This document shows positions 1-10,826 of a DNA stretch of 64,000 nucleotides, piece after piece. The notes under the pieces are model-generated. The model was not told the DNA's origin and ran no database searches. It saw nothing but the letters and a program-made list of their open reading frames with translations. This stretch comes from Helianthus annuus. Lineage: Eukaryota; Streptophyta; Magnoliopsida; Asterales; Asteraceae. Position numbers and translations under genes: made by a program. Within the stretch, counting starts at the first letter, position 1, and every line of letters starts with the position of its first letter. The stretch is taken from positions 109,598,517 to 109,662,516 of the forward strand of contig NC_035435.2 in assembly GCF_002127325.2 (NCBI RefSeq), written 5' to 3'.

Positions 1-337
1 CTTCTTTTTGCAAGTCATATGTTGAGAAGTACTTTGGTGAGACATGCTTTGTTTTGTCGCCTTTGATGTAGCCTTCTCTGATTTGAGCTATGCAAGCAGC
101 ATTGTCTTCAGAGATAGTCGTGGGGTCCATCTTCATTTGTTCTAATCCACATACTTCTTGTATATGATTAATCATTGATCTCAACCACACGCATTCTCGA
201 CCAGTATCATATAGGGCTATTAATTCAGCATGAATTGATGATGTTGCTGTAAGTGATTGCTTGGTTGACTTCCTAGAAATTGTTGTACTACCGTTTTGAA
301 TGCTAACATGCTGAGCTTGCTTTATGAGGATTTTATA
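1..337 (-). pseudogene. Ty1/copia element D, RNase H end (split by element A)
   Basis: Read on the minus strand, this is the C-terminal RNase H part of a copia Pol. A run like SIHAELIALYDTGRECVWLR, followed by an acidic stretch with SEDNAACIAQ and a DKTKHVSPKYF motif, is the usual RNase H ending of this superfamily. The part next to element A (about 270-337) has in-frame stops, so the gene is dead. Its missing upstream half, the reverse transcriptase, lies 35 kb away at 35526-36530 on the same strand. The reading resumes across the 5-bp duplication GATAT at 338-342 and 35521-35525. The element continues beyond the left edge of the window. Confidence 0.85.
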
Positions 338-342
338 GATAT

Positions 343-3300
343 TGTAACACCTCGTAAATTTATGTCCAATAAAGTATCGACACATTTCATGAGCTTTAAA
401 CGTGTAAAAGATTACTTTGGAGGGACTAAAGTTGACAAACAAGGAAACTATGTGAATAAGAGGGTTCAAAATGTCAACAATGGATAAATATACTTTAAAA
501 TAACCCTACATGATGTTTATGCCCTTAAACGAATAAATCATGGATCATACGAAGCTAATTGTGAAAGAAAGTGAGGAATTACAAACTACAGGGGTTAAAT
601 GTGTCAACATGTTTAAAGTATACCTCTGAGTGACCTTTTAGCAAACCCGAAGCTTTCTAATGATTAATTATACTCACGAGAATAAGTGATAAAAATTTCA
701 CAAGGTTTCGATAAAGTATGAGAAAGTTATGGCAATATTCGTATACGAGGGGTTAAAAGCGTCAACGTTTAAATTTAAGGCCTTACGGGTGATCACAAAG
801 TTAACCAAGGACTTAACGGTGTTTGATAATCCCTTGGAACCCTTAAAAGTAAGGTTAGAGGGCCAAAAATGCAAGAACAAGACTTAAAACCACGCTTAAA
901 AGGACCAGGGGCTGAATTGCAATTAATGAAACTTGTTTGGCTGGTTCTGGAGAGCCAGGCTGCCCGCGTAAGATGGTCCTATGGGGCTACGCGGCCCGCG
1001 TGGGCATGCCAGTGACAAATTATACCGGCAGATGTCATTTTCAGGTCTATAACCGACTTTGGAGCCTGTAAAATGATACCAGGGGCTGTGCAAATGGATT
1101 TTCATGCACTAGGGACAGTTGTGATAATCTGAATCAATGCATGGAGTTATTTGGCATCATCTTGTTGCATCAATTTTGCTATATAAGCAACCCTCTTGTT
1201 GCAACACTTTGTTCATTCATTTGCAAAACTTCACAAACTCACTTATGGAGTATTTTGGAGCTTAAGCACTCTTCCCACAAGTCACTAGTCGTAATTAGGA
1301 CTATTGTAAGTGTCCTTAACCTTCTCTAATTCAGTTTAGCTTAGATAATTAGCTTAAAGTCAAACCGTCATAATTAAGGTTTGACTTCGAGATTACTCAT
1401 AATTTGTCCAGTCAAATCTCGAATTAAAAATACCTATGAGTTGGTAATTATGTGGGTAACAAACCCTTAAAAGGGTACCCTCTGATTCCCACTCTAACTA
1501 GGTCAATTGTCGGGTTAAAGTTAATCCTAAAAAGTCAACAGAAAGCTTATTTTCAAATTGATGCATAATTAGCAATGTAGAAGCCATGCAACCTGTTTTA
1601 TCATTAATATTACTTGGTAATTAATGTAAGAACATGTCTAAACATGATCACCCCGAAAATTTTCAGTTTAGGCCCGGTTCGGAACCGAAAGTCGCATAAT
1701 TTGACTTCTGCTTTGACTTTCAGTTCTGATCCGTTTAAGCATAGTTTAGAAATGCCTTAGAGCCTTACTAGGACCAGGTTACATGTTAGTATAACCCTCT
1801 ATGATTATACAACTTGGTTCATTAGTTATTCGATTCATATGCATGTTTCCGTTAATTACTTAAATGTTGACTATTATGCCCTTTTCACCTTAAAATGTGA
1901 TTTTTGAAAAAGTAAAGGAGTAGAAACCTTCATTTCTGATTTATAGATTTGTCCCTAAAATTTGACATCAGTTTGAGGTCTAGATTAGGAGTTATGCTCA
2001 TTAGCGTAAATAAGAAGCTTTTTTAGTAATTAAATGGCATAATTAGCATATAACTTATCTAAACCCAATTTTTAATATCAATCTTTTTACCTATTGATAT
2101 AAAATAATATTTTGGGATTTTTGAAGATTTTTATTTATTTTTAGGCTGAGCATAACATAGAGTTCTAAGCTTAATTCGGTTATTGTCGGTTTTGCCCTTT
2201 TAGCCTATAAAATGAGTTTTACAAATCCTTATGATACCAAACCTTTTTCTACTGATCTAATATGATAAATAAAATATTTTGAGCCTTCTGGAATAATAAA
2301 AATATCAGCTTTCCTTTAAAAACCTGGAAATGCCTCCAAATCACCTTTTTAAGCGTTTTTAAGGCATAGTATGTATTAAAACTATTTTAAACATATAAGG
2401 TTTGATGCCTACTGGTATTTTCAGTAAATTGTTATATTTTAACAGTAAACAAAAGTTTTAAACTCAGATTTCCAGTTTTGACCTTTTAGGCTTATGTGAA
2501 ATTACCAAAATGCCCCTATGGTGCATTGTATGGTTATAATTAATAAATTTCACATATATATGATACCCTACTGTTATAACTTATTAAATTAAGTATATTT
2601 ACTGATTAAATCAGACCTGTAATTCAGATTACTATTTAAACTCTTTTATAACCTTTAAAATGACCAAAATATCCTTACGGGGAATAGTTTGAGTTTAAAA
2701 CCATTTTGGGCATAATAGAAGATATCTTACTGATGTCACAACATATTTAAGTCATATTAACTTAGGAAACATGTATATGACTCTTTTGGTTACCCGTTAC
2801 GCATTATTCGCGTTCGGTTCAGTTTATGTAACTAGTTTGCGTAAATTGACCAAAACGGGTCAAACCTTATCGTTTTTGTCTCAAAATCCAGAATGTGTTT
2901 AGTTTACCCATATTATACAAGTCTCCAAACTTGTCGGGTGTAAATCACATTCTATTCCGGTCTTCGCTTAATCATGCGTTTGAACCGTATCTTTCTTTAA
3001 AACTAACTGGTCTAAGTTTAGGCTTATTTAAAGACCCGTTAGGAATCTCATAGGTTATTATAAGCCTTCGTTCCAGAATAGGAGACCCGGTAAAAGCTAC
3101 GTGCACTTGCTTATTGTGATTATTACTTGCAAAGGTAAATACTTTTAACTTGTTTTCCCTTATACGGGCTTGGGGTACGGTATATAAAATACCGCTTGGT
3201 CGGGCATTGAATCTTTAATCGTATGATGGTTAATTTATTGAAATGACCCGTTTAAATTGTTTTGTTGCTTAAAGCCTTTGGGGGGGGGGGGTTAATGACC

Positions 3301-3948
3301 ATGTCCCGGATATCCTTGACATCATTCACAGAAATAGCCACGACCTTAGCACGCGGGTGTAGGCGTACACCCGCCAGTGCATTTATAAATAAAAAGATAT
3401 AACCGACGGTTTCGAGAATAACTCGCCGCGGGACTATATCATGTGGTGTGTCAATTAATCTTTAACCCGGTGTTCAGCCCGGGCTATTGAACGTATAAGA
3501 AACATGTAATTCTTTTACAAGTTTATATATAAATAATTATCTCAAGTTATAAAAATCTTTTGTGCCATGTGCATTCAAATCAATTTTAAACATTTTCAAA
3601 ATGAGTCAGTTAAATTGTATTTACTAGTGTAAACTGACGTATTTTCCCAAAAAGGCTAAGTGCAGGTACTAATCGGAATAGGCCGGTCTCTCCTAGCATC
3701 AAATAGAAGTCTCGCAAGCTTAGATGCCTAAAGTCTGTGAAAAAGTTTCCTTTTTATTCGATCCGCATGTGGATCTGTTTCAATTATCTTGTGATACTTA
3801 ATATTACAATTTATTCAGTTGAAATAAATTTATCCTTTGCTTCCGCTGTGCATTTTAAATTGTGCTATTTGACTATGATGATATCAACTACGTCACGATA
3901 CTCCCCACCAGGCCAACCGGTAATATGTGGAATTATCGGGGTGTGACA
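343..3948 (+). repeat. 5' LTR of element A
   Basis: This 3606-bp LTR is matched by the 3' LTR at 31958-35520 (3563 bp). By eye they differ by scattered substitutions and a few indels. The 5' copy holds about 38 bp near 1050-1090 that the 3' copy lacks, and a run of 12 G at 3280-3291 where the 3' copy has six. The U3 part carries two GC-rich cores of the GCGGCCCGC type near 960-1010 and a TATA box at 1180-1188. The rest is AT-rich with no believable ORF; the short ORFs here look like chance. Confidence 0.92.
1180..1188 (+). promoter_or_regulatory. TATA box of element A 5' LTR
   Basis: CTATATAAG lies about 840 bp into the LTR. The same nine bases occur at 32755-32763 in the 3' LTR and on the minus strand in both LTRs of element B, and element C has CTATATAAAG. 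Conservation between diverged LTR families supports a promoter role. Transcription would start roughly 30 bp downstream. Confidence 0.6.
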
Positions 3949-3951
3949 GGT

Positions 3952-3963
3952 TGGTATCAGAGC
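3952..3963 (+). other. Primer binding site of element A (initiator tRNA-Met)
   Basis: TGGTATCAGAGC is complementary to the 3' end of plant initiator tRNA-Met and lies three bases after the LTR end. This fixes the LTR boundary and the plus-strand direction of the element. Confidence 0.93.
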
Positions 3964-4142
3964 CAACACTGAGTGAATTAAACACTAGCCTTTTGTGTTT
4001 AATCTCCGTTACACAAATTGCACATTCCTCGATCCTCGAGTCTAGACAAATAACATAGGACAAATTCTGTTTTGTTTTATTTTTGCCTTTCATTTTATAT
4101 ATATTTCTTGCTGTTATCTTTATTTATATTGACAGGTTCAAC

Positions 4143-5377
4143 ATGCCGCCACGATTCAGAAGAGGTAGAGGCAAGGCCCCAATGACGTGCCATGATCGCG
4201 AGGCCGGACCTTCCCACCGACGCACACCATGAATTACCATGAGCACCAGTCCCCAAGAACCTTGGAGGACTTACATTGAACCATGGAGGCGATCCGTCTC
4301 TCTAAGCTCATCGCCTTCTTACCACCACTCCTTTGGGCCACAATCAGAAAATGAGCCCAACAACCCCCAACCTTCATGCATACCTCTTCAGCGATCGAAT
4401 TCGCACCATTCATTCAATGACCCCACTCCTGTCTTTCAGAGCCGGTTCAACCCGGAAAATTGTATTGAAGAACCCGTGGGTTTTAACCCACTAGGACCCG
4501 AAGACCACTTCTCGGGAGATCATGCCATGCATATGGACGAGGACACGGATCCCGTCGAGCTTGCAATCGGGACCCCAAACCATCCCATCGAGATCTCTGA
4601 TGGGTCCTCCTTTCATGGATCGCCTTACCGCGGTCCGGATAGCTATCAGGCGAGGTTCAACCAGATTGAATGGTATTTTACCCCCCCCCCCCCCCCCCCC
4701 CCGAGCACTCGTCTCCGTACCACCAACAACAGCAGCAGCAGGATCCTTCTGAGGATTCTCGCTTTGTGGAAGTTACTCCACCGCCACCACCACCAGTACA
4801 TCAGCCGCCTCAGGAGCCACCGAGGCAACGAAGATCAAACGCACGGATGTTCGTGCGAGGAGGAGTGCGTATCAGCACTCCTCAACCATCAAGTGGCAGC
4901 CACTACCTGCCACTCCAAGAAGAAGAACCACAGATGGGGGGACCTTTAAACCCAATCTCGGAGGTAAACTCTGCACCTGTAGCGCCACCATCGGGTTTTG
5001 GTAACCCAATCCCTGTATACGCCGGATCAGCGGCGTATAACCCATTTGAGAAGCCGGCCCACACCAACTACAACTATGCGGATGTTGATCCTTATCAGGC
5101 AGCGTCGGACTACAACGCTCTTCATCCTGAAGGGCCCTATGGTGGTCCTTGGACCACTGGGTACCCACCTTATGTGTACCAGCACCCGCCACCTCCTCAA
5201 CCTCTGCATCAGCAGCCGCCGCAGCCGCAACTGATCCCGCTGGAACGCCAACAAGAGATTCTCGATAGATTGGACCAAGTTGAGCGAGAGGTTCAAAGAG
5301 ACCGCAGGGAACGTCAAGGCTTCTTCAAAGGTTTAGCAAGCCTAATCAAGGGGAAGTCCAAGAAGAGGGATTATTGA
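4143..5377 (+). pseudogene. Extra ORF of element A, upstream of gag (broken)
   Basis: A reading frame starts at the ATG at 4143 shortly after the primer binding site, is stopped by TGA at 4230, continues in the same frame to about 4680 and then changes frame across a run of 22 C (4681-4702), ending at 5377. The product would be about 410 residues: Arg-rich at the start, Ser- and His-rich, then Pro- and Gln-rich, with a charged, probably helical end (residues like ERQQEILDRLDQ, then a Lys-rich tail). It resembles in layout the intact extra ORF of element B. I know no function for it. It is not gag, which begins at 6291. The C run is the likely frameshift site. Confidence 0.7.
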
Positions 5378-6290
5378 AAATCCTTGTTTATTTTAATTTG
5401 TTGTAATCATGTCCCTGCGTGGACATTTGTTTCTGTACTCAGCCCCTATGTGGGAATGTTATTTTAGTAGAAGTCCCGTTTAGGGCAAAATTTGTACTTG
5501 TTTAAATTTTATTAATGGAATGGTTTAATTTAAATTTTCATATTTGTTGTTAATTATATGCATAAACATAAAATAAAGGAAAGTAACATTCCTATTAAAA
5601 GATCTACCATTATAATAAAATGGCAAAATCTAAAAAGGACAAGACCTAACCATGTGTCATCTTAAGACAGGGCCAAGGTGGTAGTTCCATTATTAGATTC
5701 AGATCCATACTAACATCTCAATTTAGGACTGTTCTGCGTTAAATATTAAAAGAATCTTAAAGGTAAAACCTAGTCTATATGTCATTGCAGACATGGCCAA
5801 GATGGTAAAACCTACACAAAAGATTTCAATTCTTGTTAACATCTGAAAGCATGTTAACGTTCTTGGCAAACTGTGATTCGATAAAATCACATAAGTCATC
5901 TTTAAATTGGGATATTTCAATTTCCCTTATTATATAACCATCCCTTAAGGATGAAGTGCCCACGGGCTATAATTAATGTCCTTTTGGTCTAAAGACAGTA
6001 GTAGCCTACAACTCCCTGTCGAGAAAAGGTAATGAACTTTGATTCAAACCTTAATACCTCGATTCTGTGAAAATCCTGGTTATAAATTAAAACTGTCTAA
6101 GTGACTAGGCTTTTGTGCTATTATTAAATTGTAATAAAGAATTGTAATAAAGGTCATGAAATCTATATAAATAATTAATAAATTAACCAAAATGGCTATT
6201 AAAAACCATGGTTAATAAAATTATAAAATGCTGTAAAACCTTCTAAATAAACTTTGTCAATTATTGCTTTTATGTAGCAATTAAAGCTAC
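5378..6290 (+). other. Non-coding spacer between extra ORF and gag of element A
   Basis: No gene is visible. The stretch holds a diverged direct repeat of about 120 bp (5629-5736 and about 5756-5860; both halves share a GTCAT...AGACA-GGCCAAG-TGGTA pattern) that is also present in element C. A block near 5936-6045 is well conserved in C at 22908-23013. TTTTATGTAG at about 6269-6278, just before the gag start, looks like a splice acceptor and is conserved in C. Confidence 0.6.
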
Positions 6291-9200
6291 ATGACTAGGT
6301 CAGAAGAGGTAAACAGTTATCCGGTGGAAAACCATGAAAACACTAAAATACATGTGACCGAAGCAGAACTGCAAGCATTAATAGATAATGCTGTTACAAA
6401 AGCTATGGAGCGGCAGTATAGTGAATCTAGTGGGACTCAAAGTAGGACTCTATCCAGACCGCCCTCTAAATCTGTTCCTAAAACTCATTATGAAGCCCAC
6501 AGCAAACCACCCTCTACCCAACCTAAGCCTAAGAAAGAGGATGTTCAACATTCCTCAAACCAACACAGTGTTCCATCCAAAAGAATAGTGTTTGATAATG
6601 AACCACGTGCCAAGTCCTGTACCTATAAATACTTTGTTTCTTGCAAACCCCGGGATTTCACTGGGGAGAAAGGGGTAGTGGATTGCATGACATGGTTGGA
6701 TGAGATGGACACTATGGTAGATATTAGTGGTTGTGCTGAAAGAGATATTGTAAAGTTTGTATCTCAGTCTTTCAAGGGTGAGGCCCTAGCCTGGTGGAGG
6801 TCGTTGATTCAAGCTACCGGGAAGATTCCATTGTACAATATGACATGGGATCAATTTGTTACTCTCATCAAGGAGAACTACTGCCCTCAGCATGAGGTTG
6901 AAAAGATTGAGTCCGATTTCCTGTCGTTGGTTATGAAAAACCTGGATTGCCAAGCTTACCTTACGAGTTTCAATACAATGTCAAGATTGGTTCCTTATCT
7001 TGTAACACCGGAACACAAGAGGATAGCTCGTTTCATTGGGGGTTTAGCCCCAGAAATTAAGGCAAGTGTGAAGGCCTCAAGACCAACTACTTTTCGGTCT
7101 GTAGGAGATATATCATTGTCCCTCACACTGGACGCGGTCAGGCAGTGATCGCTGAGGAACACAGATGCTGAAAAGAGAAAGCGTGAGGATGACAACTCAC
7201 GGCATTCGAATAAGAAACACAAGGGAAATTCTGAGCACAAAAAGGGTTCTGGATCTAAGAAAGATGGGCATCAGTCAGGTGATAAGCCCAAGTGTAAAAT
7301 CTGCAAGAAACACCATTTCGGGAAGTGCAGATATGAGTTGAAATCCCAGTCGCAGCCAAGGACATGTGGGATTTGCAAATCTTCTGAACACAAGATTCTC
7401 GATTGCAAGAAGATAAAAGATGCAACGTGCTACAATTGCAACGAGAAAGGGCACATTAAGTCCAATTGCCCGAAGTTTGCGAAGAAGACGGAGGAAGGGA
7501 AAAAGACCAATTCCAGGGTCTTTCAGATGAACGCACAGGAGGCTATCCAGAACGACAATGTGATAACAGGTACCTTCCTAATTAATGACGTCTATGCAAG
7601 AGTGTTATTTGATTCTGGAGCAGATAAGTCTTTTGTAGATAATAAGTTTTGTGAACTGTTGAAATTGCCTGTTAATGCCTTAAGTGTGAAGTATGAGGTT
7701 GAATTAGCCGATGGAACCATAGAAAACGCATCAATCGTGTTACATGGATGTGTGATATCCATTAGGAACCAATCTTTTCCTTTGTCCTTACTTCCTTTGA
7801 AGCTAGCCGGTTTTGACATAGTTTTAGGCATGGATTGGTTATCTAATAACCAAGCCCAGATCGTTTGCAACAAAAATCAAGTGGTGGTCAAGACTCCATC
7901 TGGTGAGTCACTTACCATTCAAGGAGATACCCGGTATGGATTACCTGAGCAAGTGTCTATGCTCAAGGCATCTAGGTGTCTGAAGAAGGGTTGTGTCATT
8001 TATATGGCACAGGTGACTATTGATGAGCAGAAGCCCAAGGTTGAAGATATTCCAGTCATTTCTGAATACCCTGAAGTATTTCCTGAAGAACTACCTGGTT
8101 TACCACCAGATAGGCAAGTAGAATTCAGAATTGACATCATCCCTGGAGCAGCGCCTGTTGCGAGAGCACCTTATAGGTTGGCACCAACAGAGATGAAGGA
8201 ATTGAGGACACAACTAGATGATTTTCTAGCCAAAGGTTTCATTAGACCCAGTTCGTCTCCTTGGGGAGCGCCAATCCTATTTATCAAGAAGAAAGATGGG
8301 TCGATGCGTCTGTGCATCGATTACCGTGAGCTTAATAAGGTTACTATCAAGAATAGGTATCCTTTGCCCAGGATCGACGATCTGTTTGATCAGCTACAAG
8401 GGGCAAGTTACTTTTCTAAGATCGACTTGAGGTTAGGCTATCATCAATTGAAGGCTAAATACGAAGATGTACACAAGACTGCATTTAGGACTCGTTATGG
8501 TCATTACGAGTTCCTAGTGATGCCTTTTGGGCTCACTAATGCACATGCCGCATTCATGGATCTCATGAATCGCGTCTGCAAGCCTTATTAGGATAAATTT
8601 GTCATTGTCTTCATCGATGACATTCTCATTTACTCGAAGAGCCAAGCTGACCACGAGAAGCATCTCCGTTGCATTCTGAAACTGCTTCATCAAGAAAAGC
8701 TCTATGCCAAATTTTCAAAGTGTGAATTTTGGCTTCGTGAAGTCCAATTTCTTGGACATGTTGTTAGTGAGCGTGGTATCCAAGTAGATCCCGCTAAGGT
8801 TGAAGCTGTTATGAACTGGCAAGAGCCAAAGACGCCTACGGAGATTCGCAGTTTTCTGGGACTGGCAGGATACTACAGGCGATTTATTGAAAACTTCTCA
8901 AGAATTGCAGCACCCCTGACTTTACTCACTCGCAAGAATAGCAAATTTGACTGGGGGCTAAGCAGCAAGAATCCTTCGATATTTTGAAGCAGAAGTTGAG
9001 CAATGCTCCTGTATTGACTTTGCCAGATGGGATTTATGAGTTTGTAGTATATTGTGATGCATCACACACCGGTTTGGGTTGTGTGCTTATGCAGAAAGGC
9101 AAAGTTATTGCCTATGCTTCACGTCAGTTAAAGGTGCACGAGGAGAATTACACCACCCATGAGTTGGAGCTGGGTGCCGTTGTATTTGCACTAAAACTAT

Positions 9201-9343
9201 GGAGGCATTATTTGTATGGAACCAAGTGTGTGATCTATTCTGATCACAAGAGCCTTCAACACTTGTTTAATCAGAAGGACTTCAACATGAGGCAGCGACG
9301 ATGGATGGAAACTTTGAACGATTATGATTGTGAGATAAGATAC
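6291..9343 (+). pseudogene. Element A gag-pol, left part (Gag, protease, RT, start of RNase H)
   Basis: The ATG at 6291 opens a Gag with the retrotransposon-gag core, Cys-rich knuckles (a CX2CX4HX4C match near 7429-7470), an aspartic protease with DSGA near 7612, the Tekay-type reverse transcriptase block near 8260-8590 and FIDD near 8610, then RNase H. The gene is broken by TGA at 7146-7148, TAG at 8589-8591 just before FIDD, and a one-base deletion near 8957. RNase H is cut at 9343 by element B and resumes at 18024. Up to about 7870 the sequence differs clearly from element C; after that it is much closer to C, which suggests a recombination joint. Confidence 0.88.
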
Positions 9344-10790
9344 TGTCACAACCCCCAATCCCTATCTCCCGGGAACGGGCGGCCGTGAGCCAGTTTCGGT
9401 GGTATCACATTTATTTATCCAATTTGGCAGCGGAAATTTTCATCAGGACCGTAGTTAGGAAATATTAGTCAGAGTAAACCACCATGATTTATAACATTAA
9501 ACATATGGGTAAAACCCAAGTTTTCAATACACACATTTCATAGGAATAAATCCTATTTATTTAATAAAAACATCTGTTTTATTTTCAGGTAACTTTATTT
9601 GCCACTTTTCCAAGCCTCCAGTGCTGTCCAGCTGGCTTCCATTTGGCTTTCACATATTGTTACCTGAAACGCGTTTTTAAAACATTTTGTCAGTGGAAAA
9701 TACTGGTGAGTGATTCCCAGTTTAATCAAGTTTAAGTAAAAACCAATTTGCAGTATTGAGGGCACATCCGCAATTATATTTGTATCCAAGACATCACAAT
9801 TAACATCAGTGGTACGGTCATACTCAACTTATGGGATGTTACCACGCCAGTAACCAATTTTGTATACAAAACCCCAACATACCCACTATAATTGTATTCT
9901 TTACAAATACTCAATAACTGCTTTGTATATATTTAATTAAGTGAGGTTTTGTTAAAAACAGTAAACAAAAAGGTTTACAAAAAGTGAATCAACTCACATT
10001 GCTATTTTAGGTTTTTCGTAAGGGTTTCCTGGAGATAATCTATAAATTACACAAATGCACGTGTGTTAGTATAATAACCCATTTTAACATTAGTAATACT
10101 CTCCCCGAGACGGCATTCCAACGACTACGTCGGGCAGAACCACGACAGCCGTTACGGAACCCTAGATCAATCGAGCAGCGTATCTAATACGTCTCCAGGG
10201 GTTATAATACTTACATCGTAGCAGAATCTCGCTATTTTAGGGGGTATAATGCCCGGGTATAGTAACGCCACTATAGAAATTTAAGAAAGAAAGAAAGGAA
10301 ATGAACGACAGAAACTGAAAGCCCGTTGCCTTCTTATATAGGGCTGTAATCGCGTCTCCACGCGGCCCGCGTAAAGAACAGGCCAACCCTTACGCGGCCC
10401 GCGTCAACTTGGGTCAACGGCGTAGCTTGGTCCGGTCACCATATAGGCTCGACACGCATCGGACACGTGGCCGCACCGGGCTATGCCACAATTCTGGACA
10501 CTTGCGGCCCGCTTAAACTTAACCAAACTTGTACGCGGCCCGCATGAACTTATCGTTTAAGAGAAGTCTGGTTACATCCTTGCGCGGCCCGCGTTATATT
10601 GAGGTGAGGTCCCATGCGGCCCGCCTCAACTTAATTTTTATTGTTTTTAATTTACTATATATATATATAATCTACTTTGGGCTCGGTTTTTCACATACGG
10701 GGTGCATATAAAGACATACTGATATATTTTAAGATATATTAGGGTGTCAGAAATATTATGAGGATGTCGGTTTTAGCGAGGGTTGTTATA
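9344..10790 (-). repeat. 3' LTR of element B
   Basis: This is the LTR on the 3' side of the element in its own orientation. It matches 16577-18023 with the same length. It carries six copies of GCGGCCCGC (at 10362, 10394, 10504, 10535, 10584 and 10616) just upstream, in element direction, of the TATA box at 10333-10341. Confidence 0.93.
10333..10341 (-). promoter_or_regulatory. TATA box of element B 3' LTR
   Basis: CTATATAAG on the minus strand lies directly downstream of the GC-rich motif array. The equivalent in the 5' LTR is at 17568-17576. Confidence 0.55.
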
Positions 10791-10804
10791 TCTTCCCCAC
10801 CTTG
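10791..10804 (-). other. Polypurine tract of element B
   Basis: AAGGTGGGGAAGA on the minus strand directly precedes the 3' LTR. It is the expected primer for plus-strand DNA synthesis. Confidence 0.8.
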
Positions 10805-10826
10805 TTTTAGAGCTCGTCCTCGAGAT

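Noticed and set aside
343..3948. Athila, Ogre or Retand assignment because of the 3.6-kb LTRs
   Set aside because: The reverse transcriptase and chromodomain-like end are Tekay-type, and the primer site matches initiator Met as in chromoviruses.
4239..5317. Several overlapping ORFs on both strands in 4239-5317 as separate genes
   Set aside because: They all derive from the repeat-rich extra ORF; the C run and Gln-, Pro- and Arg-type codons keep other frames open.
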